Below are positions 21,852 through 31,549 of a stretch of DNA of 35,266 nucleotides, piece after piece. A program made the position numbers and the translations under genes. Under the pieces are notes generated by a model. It had not been told where the DNA came from. It ran no database searches and saw nothing but the letters and a program-made list of their open reading frames with translations. The stretch comes from an uncultured Clostridia bacterium (lineage in GTDB: Bacteria > Bacillota > Clostridia > Christensenellales > UBA1242): assembly GCA_947624105.1 (NCBI GenBank), contig CANQIX010000010.1:1-35266 (forward strand). The letters run 5' to 3'. The number at the start of each line of letters is the position of its first letter. The stretch's first letter is position 1.

Positions 21852-22997
21852 CTACCAACCTGCAACAACATTTTTAATACTGTCAAAATATGATATGTGC
21901 GAAACGTCTTCCTTAGTAACAACGTCAATTTCTTTTACAACATTGCCGTCCCTGGTAACAAGCACCTTTCCAACCTTCTCGCCTGCCTTTAATGGTGCAT
22001 AGATTTTTTCTGGCGCATCTACAACAACTTCAAAACTAGAGTTGTCGCCCTTCTTCACAATGGTGCTGTAGCACTCTGCCGCATAAAGATTGCAAACTTC
22101 GCTTTTCCCCTTTTCAATCTTGGCAGAAGAGAGTGCCTCATTGCAGTTTACAAGCACTTTGTTTTCAAAGTTGTTAAAACCATAGTTTAAAAGCGCTGAA
22201 GATTCGTTAAAACGCATTTTGCTGTTTTGTGCGCCCACGATAACCGAAATAAGTCGCATACCATCTCTGCTTGCAGATGCGGTAAGGCAGCAGCCTGCCT
22301 CGTTTGTCGAGCCTGTTTTTCCACCATCGCAGCCGTTATAATATCTTATCAGTCTGTTTGTGTTTGTAAGTTCTGTCTTTCTGCCAGATGGATGAACAAG
22401 TTCGTCAAGCCAAATTGACGAATAGTTGTGATAGATTTCGTGCTTTAAAATTTCACGCATAACTATTGCAGAATCCTTTGCGCACGAATATTGTTCTGGC
22501 GATGGCAAGCCGGTGCAGTTTACATAGTTTGTGTCAGTCATACCAAGTTCTTTCGCTCTCTTATTCATTTTTGCAACAAAGTTTTTCTCTGTTCCGCTAA
22601 AATACTCTGCAAGCGCAACTGATGCATCATTTGCCGAAGCAATAATCACCGATTTCAAAAGGTCTTCAAATCGATATTCGACATAAGGGTCAATAAACAC
22701 CTGCGAGCCACCCATTCCAGATGCATTTTCGGTTGTCGTTATTGGGCTGTCGAGCAAAACATTTCCACTTTCATACTCTTCAAGCGCAAGCAAGATTGTC
22801 ATCATCTTCACCATACTTGCAACCGGCAAATGTTCTTTGGCATCTTTTTCGTATAGAACCTCGCCACTTGCGTAGTCCATCAAAAGCCCGCTTTTAGACA
22901 AAATATCAAGTTCCGTTTCCGCTGCTGCAATCTGCGTGCTAGAAAAAAGGCAAACAACAGACAGCACAGCAATAAACAATGCAATAATTCTTTTCAT
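21852..22997 (-). CDS. dacF: D-alanyl-D-alanine carboxypeptidase (DacF/PBP5 type)
   Basis: A low-molecular-weight penicillin-binding protein that trims the terminal D-Ala from peptidoglycan stems. The 381-residue protein has a signal peptide (cleavage likely after the AAA at 24-26), the catalytic S-x-x-K Ser61-Lys64, S-x-N Ser121-Asn123, and KTG 228-230, followed by the PBP5 C-terminal beta-domain and a short amphipathic tail, SYFDSIKNVVAGW, likely to dock on the membrane. AAAAGGAG is about 5 nt upstream of the ATG. SpoIIM lies just upstream; in B. subtilis dacF and spoIIM also lie in one chromosomal neighbourhood and DacF sets spore cortex cross-linking. A vegetative DacA role is the alternative. 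Confidence 0.9.
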   Translation of the reverse strand: MKRIIALFIAVLSVVCLFSSTQIAAAETELDILSKSGLLMDYASGEVLYEKDAKEHLPVASMVKMMTILLALEEYESGNVLLDSPITTTENASGMGGSQVFIDPYVEYRFEDLLKSVIIASANDASVALAEYFSGTEKNFVAKMNKRAKELGMTDTNYVNCTGLPSPEQYSCAKDSAIVMREILKHEIYHNYSSIWLDELVHPSGRKTELTNTNRLIRYYNGCDGGKTGSTNEAGCCLTASASRDGMRLISVIVGAQNSKMRFNESSALLNYGFNNFENKVLVNCNEALSSAKIEKGKSEVCNLYAAECYSTIVKKGDNSSFEVVVDAPEKIYAPLKAGEKVGKVLVTRDGNVVKEIDVVTKEDVSHISYFDSIKNVVAGW

Positions 22998-23054
22998 AAA
23001 ATCTCCTTTTGATTATTCTCTTTCAAAAGTAGATTTTTATGCAATACATAAATT

Positions 23055-23675
23055 CTAAATAACCATTATCACCTTTCCATTTAAAAGGAACAGAAATAGC
23101 GTTTCCACTAAATTTATTAAAACAAGCACAGCAAAACCGATAATTAGGAATAAAATTCGATTGTATGACGCCCTGCCATACTTTTTTGCACAAGAATTGA
23201 AGTGAGTTAAGAGCAAATAAAAGACGATAAGTGCGGCGATTGTAAGAAGTTGACAAGGCAGAATAACGACTATTGCCGTCAAACTGCCACCAAGCCCATA
23301 CATAATAAACACCAAAGCAAAATTAAGCCCAAAGAGGTAGCCTCGATACGCAAACAGCACCTGCGCAAGCGGAAATAAAAGCGGACTGAACGAAAAGACA
23401 AACAGCAAAACGGAATTTATGCAAAGTGAGATAGTGCGCGAAAAGAACGCCGAAGATGAGCCGGCAAAACCAGAGAGAAATTTGTCTAACGAAATCTCTT
23501 GCAAACTTGCTAAGCGTTCGCTGTTGTTATACTTTATCGCAATGAAGACTCCGGTAAATATTGCAATAACGGAGATAATTATTGAGATAAAAAGTTTCCA
23601 TTTTTTCTCTTTTAATGCACTTAAAAGCGAATATTTAAAATTGACGAGATTTGCCGAACGATTAAACTTACCCAT
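23055..23675 (-). CDS. spoIIM: Stage II sporulation protein M-like membrane protein
   Basis: SpoIIM is a polytopic membrane protein of the SpoIIDMP complex that drives septal peptidoglycan degradation and forespore engulfment. The 206-residue protein has a basic N-terminus, five hydrophobic helices, and the family's middle region GYLFGLNFALVFIMYGLGG followed by a long loop and a helix rich in Leu and Ile. Length is close to the family's usual 210-215. The ATG at 23675 has no good ribosome binding site, so its start could be slightly different. It lies 57 nt before dacF on the same strand and both are likely co-transcribed. Confidence 0.8.
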   Translation of the reverse strand: MGKFNRSANLVNFKYSLLSALKEKKWKLFISIIISVIAIFTGVFIAIKYNNSERLASLQEISLDKFLSGFAGSSSAFFSRTISLCINSVLLFVFSFSPLLFPLAQVLFAYRGYLFGLNFALVFIMYGLGGSLTAIVVILPCQLLTIAALIVFYLLLTHFNSCAKKYGRASYNRILFLIIGFAVLVLINLVETLFLFLLNGKVIMVI

Positions 23676-23711
23676 AAGATATATTTATTTATCTAGTCAA
23701 TCATTAAGAAC

Positions 23712-23736
23712 AAAAAAGATTCGATAGAATCGAACC
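23712..23736 (-). terminator. Terminator of the miaB-mutS-mutL-miaA-ynbB operon
   Basis: Minus strand GGTTCGAT (23729-23736) pairs with ATCGAATC (23718-23725) with one G-T pair, 3-nt loop, then a T run. It lies just beyond the operon's last stop codon at 23740. Confidence 0.75.
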
Positions 23737-23739
23737 TCT

Positions 23740-24963
23740 TTACTTGTTTTTGAAATCTAATAAGTTGTATGCAACAATCCTAAGTTGCTCGTAGGTAAGC
23801 CCACCTTGGAAGTATGCAATGTATGGTGCGCGGATTGGACTGTCGCAACTAAGTTCAATCGATGCCCCTTCAACAAAAGTCCCTGCCGCCATAATAATCT
23901 TAGATTCATAGCCTGGCATATCGTCTGGAATTGGAACGGCGTTGCTGTCAATTGGCGAGAGTTTTTGAATAAGTTGAACAAACTCAATTAGTTCTTCTGG
24001 TGTTTTAAAGACGATGGATTTGATGATGTCAAAAGAATCCTCGCTGGTATCTGGAATAATCTTATACCCCTGACGCTTCATAACTTCGCCGATTAGGTAT
24101 GCTCCTTTAAGTGCTTGACTTACAATGTGTGGCGCCATATAGAATCCTTGATAGAACAATCTATATCCCATCTCATAAGAACCTGTTTCTCTGCCAAGCG
24201 ATGGACAAGTGAGACGTCTTTCAATTATGCTTAGCGCCTTTTTTGTTCCAACGATATAGCCGCCATTAGGGGCAAGTCCGCCTCCTGGATTTTTGATTAA
24301 ACTGCCCATAGCAACATCAGCGCCAACTGAGGTAGGTTCTCTTGTTTCGATAAATTCGCCATAGCAGTTGTCAACCACTATAAAACTCTCTGGCGACAGC
24401 GCCTTTATCTTTGCAAACAGCCCCTCCATAGCGTTGACCGACAACGCCTTTCTTGCTGCATACCCTCTTGAACGTTGAACATACACAACTCTTGGTTTAA
24501 GCGCCTTTACTTCGCTTAATATCTTTTCTTCGTCAAAGCAGTCGTCTTTAAGGTCGACAAACTTAAGATTTACGCCTAAACTTTCAAGGCTTCCGTTGTC
24601 CTTTCCAAACAGAGTGCCGTGAATGGTGTCGTAAGGCATACCCGTGATTGAAAGGTAGGTATCTCCCCTGCGGAGCAATCCTAAAAGTGCCACCGATATT
24701 GTATGTGTTCCACACGTAAAGTGAGGAGTAACAAGTGCATCTTCTGCATCAAAGGTTTCTGCATACACTCTTGCAAGTGCCTCCTTGCCCTTATCTGTGT
24801 TTCCGTAGCCTGTCGTTCCAATAAAGTGAGTGTTTGATATGCCGTTATTCCTAAACGCATCAAGCACCTTTTTTTGATTGTAGAACGCAACCTCTTCTAT
24901 CTTTTCGAATCTGCTTGCAAGTGATTTTTCAATCTCTTTAAGTTCTTCAAGTTTTTTATCCAT
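23740..24963 (-). CDS. PLP-dependent methionine gamma-lyase-like protein (YnbB / 'aluminium resistance' family)
   Basis: The 407-residue protein belongs to the YnbB family of fold-type-I PLP enzymes. Visible are the family opening with FNQ-like FYNQKKVLDAFR, the glycine-rich TTGYGNTDKGKEALARVYAE, the cofactor strand FIVVDNCYGEF, and the Schiff-base lysine Lys224 in GSLIKNPGGG. The family is annotated as methionine gamma-lyase or aluminium resistance, and the real substrate is uncertain. Its start overlaps the miaA end by 8 nt. The miaA-ynbB neighbourhood also occurs in Bacillus. It is the last gene of the miaB operon. Confidence 0.85.
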   Translation of the reverse strand: MDKKLEELKEIEKSLASRFEKIEEVAFYNQKKVLDAFRNNGISNTHFIGTTGYGNTDKGKEALARVYAETFDAEDALVTPHFTCGTHTISVALLGLLRRGDTYLSITGMPYDTIHGTLFGKDNGSLESLGVNLKFVDLKDDCFDEEKILSEVKALKPRVVYVQRSRGYAARKALSVNAMEGLFAKIKALSPESFIVVDNCYGEFIETREPTSVGADVAMGSLIKNPGGGLAPNGGYIVGTKKALSIIERRLTCPSLGRETGSYEMGYRLFYQGFYMAPHIVSQALKGAYLIGEVMKRQGYKIIPDTSEDSFDIIKSIVFKTPEELIEFVQLIQKLSPIDSNAVPIPDDMPGYESKIIMAAGTFVEGASIELSCDSPIRAPYIAYFQGGLTYEQLRIVAYNLLDFKNK

Positions 24964-25858
24964 TTAGCCACCTCTGTATTTTCTCACTCATCTCATCAAA
25001 TGCCTTGTCTATGTCATTTGAATCGACATAATTTACATTTTCCATTCCACGCAAGAATGTTAATTGTCGTTTTGCATAATTTCTGCTGTGCTGCTTTATA
25101 TTTTCAACCATCTTCTCATACGAAACATCGCCGTCTAAATATTCAAGCACTTCTTTGTAGCCTATCGCCTTCATAGATTGATGCTCTTTTGTAAGTCCTC
25201 TTTCCTTTAACTTTCTAACCTCATCAACAAGCCCCTCTTTAAGCATAATATCAACGCGCATATTGATTCTGTCATATAAAAGTTGTCTATCTCTTACAAC
25301 AGCAAAGATAAGAGTATCTAAATTTGACTTGCTACTTTTCTTCTCTCCGTTATTAAGCGCAATTTCAAGTGCACGTATCACTCTGACTGGATTTTTTAGG
25401 TCAATCTTAGCCGCTTCCTCTGGGGCGTGCTTTTCTAACATCTTAACAAGCGCCTCTAAGCCCTCTTTTTCAAGTATGCTTTCAAGTTCTGCGCGCTTTC
25501 TGTCGTCTTTCTGCGCTCCGCCAAAGTTATAGTTTAAAATAACCGATTTCACATACAGACTTGTTCCACCACAGATAATAGGAAGTTTTCCTTTTTGCGA
25601 TATTTGTGTAATCTTCTCTTTGATAGCACAAGCGTAGTCATAAGCGGTAAACTCTTCCTCCGGTTCTTTTATATCGATTAGGTGATGCGTAACATTTTGC
25701 ATCTCTTCCTTTCTTATCTTAGCCGAACCGATGTCAAGTCCTTTAAATATCTGCACCGAATCGCAAGAGATAATTTCCCCGTTAAACCTTTTGGCGATTT
25801 TTATTGATATATCCGTCTTTCCAACTGCTGTTGGCCCAAGAATAAACAGCGCTTTCAC
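24956..25858 (-). CDS. miaA: tRNA dimethylallyltransferase
   Basis: MiaA adds the dimethylallyl group to N6 of A37 in tRNAs reading UNN codons; MiaB, encoded in the same operon, then methylthiolates it. The 300-residue protein has the P-loop GPTAVGKT (8-15), ISCDSVQIFKGLDIGSAK, the catalytic YDYA region, and the C-terminal QHSRNYAKRQLTFLRG tRNA-binding motif. The start is GTG at 25858, overlapping the mutL TAG by one base. Its 3' end overlaps the next gene by 8 nt. Confidence 0.95.
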   Translation of the reverse strand: MKALFILGPTAVGKTDISIKIAKRFNGEIISCDSVQIFKGLDIGSAKIRKEEMQNVTHHLIDIKEPEEEFTAYDYACAIKEKITQISQKGKLPIICGGTSLYVKSVILNYNFGGAQKDDRKRAELESILEKEGLEALVKMLEKHAPEEAAKIDLKNPVRVIRALEIALNNGEKKSSKSNLDTLIFAVVRDRQLLYDRINMRVDIMLKEGLVDEVRKLKERGLTKEHQSMKAIGYKEVLEYLDGDVSYEKMVENIKQHSRNYAKRQLTFLRGMENVNYVDSNDIDKAFDEMSEKIQRWLNG

Positions 25859-27798
25859 TATAGTGTCCTTTTAAACATCTTCTCAAAATCCGCCTTGGTG
25901 ATTTTGACAACTATTGGTCTTCCGTGTGGGCAAAGCAGAACTCCACCCTTCATCTCTTCAATTAGGTATGCAATCTCTTCTTTTGTTACTTCATCTCCAG
26001 CACGGATTGCGTGTTTGCACGCTGTTTGACAAAGTTTGTTGTTAATAAGTTCGCTTGCCGTTCTGTCTTTTATCGTTTCATCGCCTAAGATGTCTTCGAT
26101 AAACTTGTTTAGTTGAATATTAAACAACAAAAATGGAACAGTTTTTATCTTAAAATCGTTGCCATTCTGCTCTATCTCAAAACCCAGCGCCTTTAAGTTC
26201 TCAATCTTCGATTCAAACTTCTCTGCATCTAAGTCTTTCAGCGAAAATTCATAAGGGAAGAGTAAATCTTGCTTAACAAGTTTCTTTTCATCTATCTGCT
26301 TTCTAAGTTTGTCGTATAGTTGTCTTTCGTGCATAGCGTGTTGGTCGACAACATACATACTGTCGTTATATTCAGTGAGTATATACGTTTTAAAGATAAC
26401 TCCAACAATCTTTATTTCATCAACTACCTTTGCCTCTAAAAAACTTTCGCTTTTAACTTCCTTGTTTTTCTCAATCTTAGGAAATCCTGCGCTTTCTGGC
26501 ACTAAAGTTTCTTCAACTTGGTCAAATTCGATATATCCGCCTGGTTGATTTTTCCCTCTGCTACCTATCTTTATATTCGAAAAATCTGGCATATTTATCG
26601 TTTCAATCTTGTCGCTTTTATGAGGAATTATGTCCTTATTTTCAAAACTATCCACCTTAACTTTGTAACTAGCACCTGCAGTGTCGCTAAGAGGTTCGAT
26701 GTTTGTCTTTTGCTCAGCAAAGAAAGAAGTGCGCTCTGGAGATTCATCGTTTTTGATTGAAAGATTCTCCCATTCGTGTTGTTCTCTGCTTGTAAATTCA
26801 AAGTCAGCAATAAGATTTGCATCAACAAGAGTCTTTTCAACGGCACGGCGGATCGCAACAAACACCTTTGAACTTTCTTGGAACTTGACTTCCCTTTTGT
26901 TTGGGTGAATATTTACATCGACCTTTTCAAAAGGAATTTCGAGATTTAAGATGTAGATTGGAAAGCGCCCTTTCATCAAAAAGTGCTCATAAGCACCTTG
27001 AATGCACGCAGAAACCATATAGTTTTCAACATATCTGCCATTAACAAACAGCGTCTGCATATTTCTGTTTGGTCTGCTTAACTTTGGCGAGCAGACAAAT
27101 CCTGTTACTTTTGCTGCGTCATCATCTAACTTAACTTCAAGCAAGTTGTCATAAACTTCCTTTCCATAGATGGCGTATATAACGTCATTTAGCCCTTGTG
27201 CGTTTGTGGTGTAAATTTGTTTGTTGTCGACATAATATTCAAAACAAATCTCTGGACGAGAGAGCATAAACTTTTCGACAAGATGAGTTATCTCTCCCTC
27301 CTCCGTTTTAGGCTTGCGCAAAAACTTTGCGCGAACCGGAGTGTTATAGAAAAGGTTTGACACACTTATCGTCGTTCCTTGAACGCGTGCAACCTCGGAT
27401 ATCTTTGAAATATCTCCACCGCTTGACTCAATCATATAGCCGGTGTCAGAAGAAGCAGTTTTTGTCGAAAGTTTAACCATCGAAACGGCACAAATGCTTG
27501 CAAGCGCCTCACCGCGAAATCCAAGTGTTTCGATGTCGTCAAGGTCATCTAGATTAGAGATTTTGCTTGTTGCGTGTGGCAAAAAAGCAAGAGGCAAGTC
27601 GTCTTTATCGATTCCGCATCCGTTGTCAGAAACGACAATCTGTTGTATTCCGCCACCGGTAACTTCAATTTTAATTCTTGTTGCCCCTGCATCTATGCTG
27701 TTTTCAACAAGTTCCTTAACAACACTAGCCGGTTTTTCAACAACTTCGCCTGCCGATATTCTGTTGTAAATTTGTGGAGATAAAACATTGATGCTCAT
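25858..27798 (-). CDS. mutL: DNA mismatch repair protein MutL
   Basis: MutL couples MutS mismatch recognition to excision. The 646-residue protein has the GHKL ATPase domain: KELVENSIDAGA with Glu29 and Asn33, DNGCGI with Asp58, GFRGEALASI, and a linker (about 340-450) followed by the C-terminal dimerisation/endonuclease domain. The endonuclease motif DQHA-x2-E is at 485-491; the final Glu of the DQHA(x)2E(x)4E pattern is Asp496 here, a conservative change. ACKHAIRAGD and CPHGRP, which bind the regulatory metal, are present. This is the methylation-independent nicking type. AGGAG precedes the ATG, 11 nt after mutS. Confidence 0.95.
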   Translation of the reverse strand: MSINVLSPQIYNRISAGEVVEKPASVVKELVENSIDAGATRIKIEVTGGGIQQIVVSDNGCGIDKDDLPLAFLPHATSKISNLDDLDDIETLGFRGEALASICAVSMVKLSTKTASSDTGYMIESSGGDISKISEVARVQGTTISVSNLFYNTPVRAKFLRKPKTEEGEITHLVEKFMLSRPEICFEYYVDNKQIYTTNAQGLNDVIYAIYGKEVYDNLLEVKLDDDAAKVTGFVCSPKLSRPNRNMQTLFVNGRYVENYMVSACIQGAYEHFLMKGRFPIYILNLEIPFEKVDVNIHPNKREVKFQESSKVFVAIRRAVEKTLVDANLIADFEFTSREQHEWENLSIKNDESPERTSFFAEQKTNIEPLSDTAGASYKVKVDSFENKDIIPHKSDKIETINMPDFSNIKIGSRGKNQPGGYIEFDQVEETLVPESAGFPKIEKNKEVKSESFLEAKVVDEIKIVGVIFKTYILTEYNDSMYVVDQHAMHERQLYDKLRKQIDEKKLVKQDLLFPYEFSLKDLDAEKFESKIENLKALGFEIEQNGNDFKIKTVPFLLFNIQLNKFIEDILGDETIKDRTASELINNKLCQTACKHAIRAGDEVTKEEIAYLIEEMKGGVLLCPHGRPIVVKITKADFEKMFKRTL

Positions 27799-27809
27799 AT
27801 CCGCTCCTT

Positions 27810-30425
27810 TTATTCTTCTTTCGACTTTGTAACTAAATCATTTAACATTTCAAAACTTTCCATAGGAGAAATTCTGTTCATATCGATATCTTTAAGAATC
27901 GACAAAAGTTTAAGTCCAAGTTTAGAGTTCTTCTCTGCCTTTTGTCTTTCCGCGTCCTCTTGAAAGATGTTTAAATCGAGTTTGTTGTTTACCTTTTCAA
28001 GATTCAAACTTATCTCCTTTGCTCTGTCAATAACTGTCGATGGAGCACCTGCAAGGCTTGCTACTTCAATACCAAAACTCTTGCTTGCGTGCCCACGAAC
28101 AATCTTTCGCAAAAAGACGATTTTATCTCCTATCTCTTTTAGTGTTATCTTATAATTTTTAACGCCGGCAATCACGCCTTCAAGTTCCGAAAGTTCGTGA
28201 TAGTGCGTTGCAAACAGCGTTTTGCAGTTTAGGTTCTTTGCTATATATTCAACAACCGCCCACGCAATAGAAAGTCCATCAAAAGTCGATGTTCCTCTGC
28301 CTATTTCATCAAGCACAACAAGGCTTTTGCTTGTTGCATTTGCAAGTATCGTTGCAACTTCGCTCATTTCAACCATAAAAGTGCTCTGCCCAAAAGCAAG
28401 GTCATCACTTGCACCCACTCTTGTGAATATGCGGTCAGTGATTGATATTTCGGCACTCTTTGCAGGCACAAACGAACCGATATGCGCCAAAAAGGTTATG
28501 ATGGCAACCTGCCTCATATATGTGCTCTTGCCTGCCATATTAGGGCCGGTGATAATCATCATCTTGTTTTCATCATTATCAAGCAGTGTATCGTTTGAAA
28601 TAAACGCTTCTTTTACAAAATTTTCGACAATTGGGTGTCTGCCGTCGATAATCTTTATCTGTTTAACGTTCTTGGTGATTGTTGACTTAACAAAATTATA
28701 CTTAACGGCACAATCGGCAAGAGATAACAGCGAATCGATTTCTGCAATCGTATCGCTAACTTTTTGGAAGTCTTTGATGTAGTTTACAAGATATTCAACA
28801 AGAGTTTTATATATCTCTGCTTCAAGTTTAATCGAATTTTCGCTTGCGTTCACAACCTTATCTTCAAGTGCTTTTAGTTCCTCAGTTGTGTATCTTTCGT
28901 TGTTGGTCAAAGTCTGTTTTCTTATGTATCTAATTGGCACAAGTTCCGCCTCTCGCTTGCTCACTTCAATATAGTATCCAAAAACGCTGTTATATCCTAT
29001 CTTCAAGGTCTTAATGTTTGTTGCTTCTTGCTCGCGCTTTTCAAGTTCTTTAATAAAATCGTTGGCGTTTTGTCGAATATTTCTTAATTCGTCTAGTTCT
29101 GCGTTAAAGCCCTCTTTGATGTAACCGCCCTCACGCATAACGGCTGGTGGATTGTCGTTTATCGCCCCGTCTAGCAAACTTTTTATATCTTTAAAATCGG
29201 CGATACCATCTCTAAGGTCGGTCAATTTCTTAGACTTTACGTTCTCCATACACATCTTAACTGCTGGCAACTGCTCAAGCGATTTTGTAAGTGCAACAAG
29301 GTCGCGTGGGAGCACGTTTCCATAGCCTATCTTTCCGCTTATGCGTTCTATGTCGCGTATATCACGCAAAGTTTCAGCAAGTCTATCGCGCATAATAAGA
29401 TTTTTCGTGAATTCTTCAACGCTGTCAAGCCTTAAATTGATTTCTGTTGAATCGCGAAGAGGTTGGTCGAACATCGTTCTAAACTTTCTTGCGCCCATAC
29501 TTGTTTTGGTCTTATCTAAAAGCCAAAGCAAACTGCCATACTTTTTGCGTTCTCTAATACTTTCGACAAGTTCAAGATTGCGTCTTGTGTTCATATCAAT
29601 CACCATAAAGTTGTCTTTATAGTGTTTAACAATCTTGTTTATGTTCTTCATCGAGCGCTTTTGCGTTTCGTTCAAATAATCCACAAGTGCACCGATTGCA
29701 CAAATATCTTGTTTGTTTTTAAGTTCAAACACCGTAAGAGCATTTTCGCCAAACTGCCTTTCGATATTGTCTTTTGCGCGCGAAAATTCAAACGCATAGT
29801 CATAAAATTCTTCAAACTTAGGCATATTTCCAACGCGCTGAATCGCTAAACTGTTATAAAATACCTTTGCGGTTTTATTTCCAATAACCTGCGATGGCAT
29901 AACGCGTGTAAATAGGTCGCTAAACGCCGTTTCGATATCCTCTTCGATGTGGTATAAGTTCAAAACGCCGGTCGTTATATCTCCGTAGACAACGGCAAGT
30001 TTGTCGGCGGATACGTCGTCAACGTAGTTTAGGCACATTATGTAGTTGTTTTTTGTTTCGTCAAGCATAACATCGTCGGTAACCGTTCCGGCAGTAACAA
30101 CACGAATAACATCTCTTTCGACAATCTGCCCTGGCTTTGGGTCGGTTAACTGCTCGCAGATTGCAACCTTATAGCCAAGTGAAACAAGTTTGGCAATATA
30201 TGTGTCTGCCGCGTGAAATGGAACTCCGCACATAGGTGCACGCTCTTCCGTTCCGCAATTTTTGCCAGTGAGTGTAAGGTCAAGCACTCGAGAAATTTCG
30301 ATGGCATCTTCATAGAAGAGTTCATAAAAATCTCCTAAACGATAAAAGAGAATGCAGTCTTTATACTGCTCCTTCATCGTTAAATAGTGCTGCATCATTG
30401 GCGAATGTTCTTTTTTAATTTCCAT
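27810..30425 (-). CDS. mutS: DNA mismatch repair protein MutS
   Basis: MutS recognises mismatches and small loops and recruits MutL. The 871-residue protein is of family length. The N-terminal mismatch domain has Phe33-x-Glu35 in GDFYELF, followed by the connector, the lever and clamp regions, and the ABC ATPase with Walker A GPNMAGKST (about 627-635), DDLAFGQSTFMVEM and Walker B LVVLDEIGRGTST, then the dimerisation helix-turn-helix. AAAGGA precedes the ATG, which overlaps the miaB end by 11 nt, so the two are translationally coupled. Confidence 0.97.
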   Translation of the reverse strand: MEIKKEHSPMMQHYLTMKEQYKDCILFYRLGDFYELFYEDAIEISRVLDLTLTGKNCGTEERAPMCGVPFHAADTYIAKLVSLGYKVAICEQLTDPKPGQIVERDVIRVVTAGTVTDDVMLDETKNNYIMCLNYVDDVSADKLAVVYGDITTGVLNLYHIEEDIETAFSDLFTRVMPSQVIGNKTAKVFYNSLAIQRVGNMPKFEEFYDYAFEFSRAKDNIERQFGENALTVFELKNKQDICAIGALVDYLNETQKRSMKNINKIVKHYKDNFMVIDMNTRRNLELVESIRERKKYGSLLWLLDKTKTSMGARKFRTMFDQPLRDSTEINLRLDSVEEFTKNLIMRDRLAETLRDIRDIERISGKIGYGNVLPRDLVALTKSLEQLPAVKMCMENVKSKKLTDLRDGIADFKDIKSLLDGAINDNPPAVMREGGYIKEGFNAELDELRNIRQNANDFIKELEKREQEATNIKTLKIGYNSVFGYYIEVSKREAELVPIRYIRKQTLTNNERYTTEELKALEDKVVNASENSIKLEAEIYKTLVEYLVNYIKDFQKVSDTIAEIDSLLSLADCAVKYNFVKSTITKNVKQIKIIDGRHPIVENFVKEAFISNDTLLDNDENKMMIITGPNMAGKSTYMRQVAIITFLAHIGSFVPAKSAEISITDRIFTRVGASDDLAFGQSTFMVEMSEVATILANATSKSLVVLDEIGRGTSTFDGLSIAWAVVEYIAKNLNCKTLFATHYHELSELEGVIAGVKNYKITLKEIGDKIVFLRKIVRGHASKSFGIEVASLAGAPSTVIDRAKEISLNLEKVNNKLDLNIFQEDAERQKAEKNSKLGLKLLSILKDIDMNRISPMESFEMLNDLVTKSKEE

Positions 30426-31542
30426 TATTTTTCCTTTCTTGTATCTCTTTTTCGAGTTTTAAAAGTTCGTTTACTCGTCTGTTTTTAACACTTTCATCAA
30501 TTTGCCCTTGCATCTCTTTTGCAACAGTGCCCTCGCGTGGCGAATACATAAAGGCAAATATGCCATCAAATTCAACTTCTCTTACAAGCGACATCGTATC
30601 TTGAAATTCCTCTTCAGTTTCGGTTGGAAAGCCGACGATAAAGTCCGATGTTATCCTTACGTTTTTAATCTTTTCTTTTATCTTCCTTATGATGTCAAGG
30701 TATTTTTCACGCGTGTATTTTCTGTTCATAAGCGCTAAGATTCGGTTGTTTCCGCTTTGCGCTGGAAGATGTATTTCTTTCAAAATCTTATCTTCGCTTG
30801 CAATAACATCGATAACTTCGTCTGTTAAATCCTTTGGGTGCGAAGTCATAAAGGTAAGTTTAAAATCGCCATCAAGTTTGCAGATATCTCTTAAAAGTTT
30901 CGCAAAGTTCTCGCCGGTTTTAAGATCGTTTCCATAGGAGTTTACATTCTGTCCTAAAAGGGTGATTTTTTTGTATTTTCCCTCTGCGATAATGCCTTTA
31001 ATCTCGTTTAAGATGTTTTCTTCTCTTCTACTCTTCTCTCTGCCCTTAACGTAAGGCACGATACAATAAGTGCAAAAGTTATTACACCCCTGCATAATGT
31101 TCACCCAAGCGTTGTCGCCACTTGTCCTTTTGTATGGGATAACTTCGTCAAGATCTCCCTCGCTGTAAAGTTCAAGTTGACGGCCTCTCTTCACTGCGTT
31201 TACGTAGTATTCAAAGTTTGGCAAATTAAACGTGCCAATAACGATGTCAACAAATGGAAAGGTCTTCATAATATAGTTTGCGGTGCTTTCCTTTTGTGTC
31301 ATACACCCACAAACTGCAACAATAAGATTAGGACGTTGTTTTTTTAGTTTTTTCAACGCCCCAACATTTCCAAAAACTCTGTCTTCTGCCCCTTCTCTAA
31401 CTGCACAAGTGTTAAATATTATCAAATCTGCATCTTCACGCTTTTCGGTGTGCTCGTAGCCCATTTTTTCGCAAATATATGCAAGTTTTTCACTTTCGTG
31501 CACATTCATCTGGCAACCATAAGTAACGATATTATATTTCAT
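30415..31542 (-). CDS. miaB: tRNA-2-methylthio-N6-dimethylallyladenosine synthase MiaB, lacking the TRAM domain
   Basis: MiaB is a radical-SAM methylthiotransferase that completes ms2i6A37 after MiaA. From the ATG at 31542 the protein has 375 residues. The N-terminal cluster cysteines are Cys10 (TYGCQMN), Cys46 (FNTCAVR) and Cys80 (CGCM), and the radical-SAM C-x3-C-x2-C is Cys153, Cys157 and Cys160 in QGCNNFCTYC. MiaB proteins normally carry a further TRAM domain of about 60-70 residues; here the frame stops after the radical-SAM barrel and mutS begins 11 nt before the stop, leaving no room. No ribosome binding site precedes the ATG, and the promoter's -10 box ends 7 nt before it, so the mRNA is probably leaderless. 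Confidence 0.92.
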   Translation of the reverse strand: MKYNIVTYGCQMNVHESEKLAYICEKMGYEHTEKREDADLIIFNTCAVREGAEDRVFGNVGALKKLKKQRPNLIVAVCGCMTQKESTANYIMKTFPFVDIVIGTFNLPNFEYYVNAVKRGRQLELYSEGDLDEVIPYKRTSGDNAWVNIMQGCNNFCTYCIVPYVKGREKSRREENILNEIKGIIAEGKYKKITLLGQNVNSYGNDLKTGENFAKLLRDICKLDGDFKLTFMTSHPKDLTDEVIDVIASEDKILKEIHLPAQSGNNRILALMNRKYTREKYLDIIRKIKEKIKNVRITSDFIVGFPTETEEEFQDTMSLVREVEFDGIFAFMYSPREGTVAKEMQGQIDESVKNRRVNELLKLEKEIQERKNNGN

Positions 31543-31549
31543 AGTATAT

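Noticed and set aside
28222-28782. A 186-codon + strand frame inside mutS
   Set aside because: Antisense shadow of the conserved MutS ATPase region; no start signal and no family resemblance.
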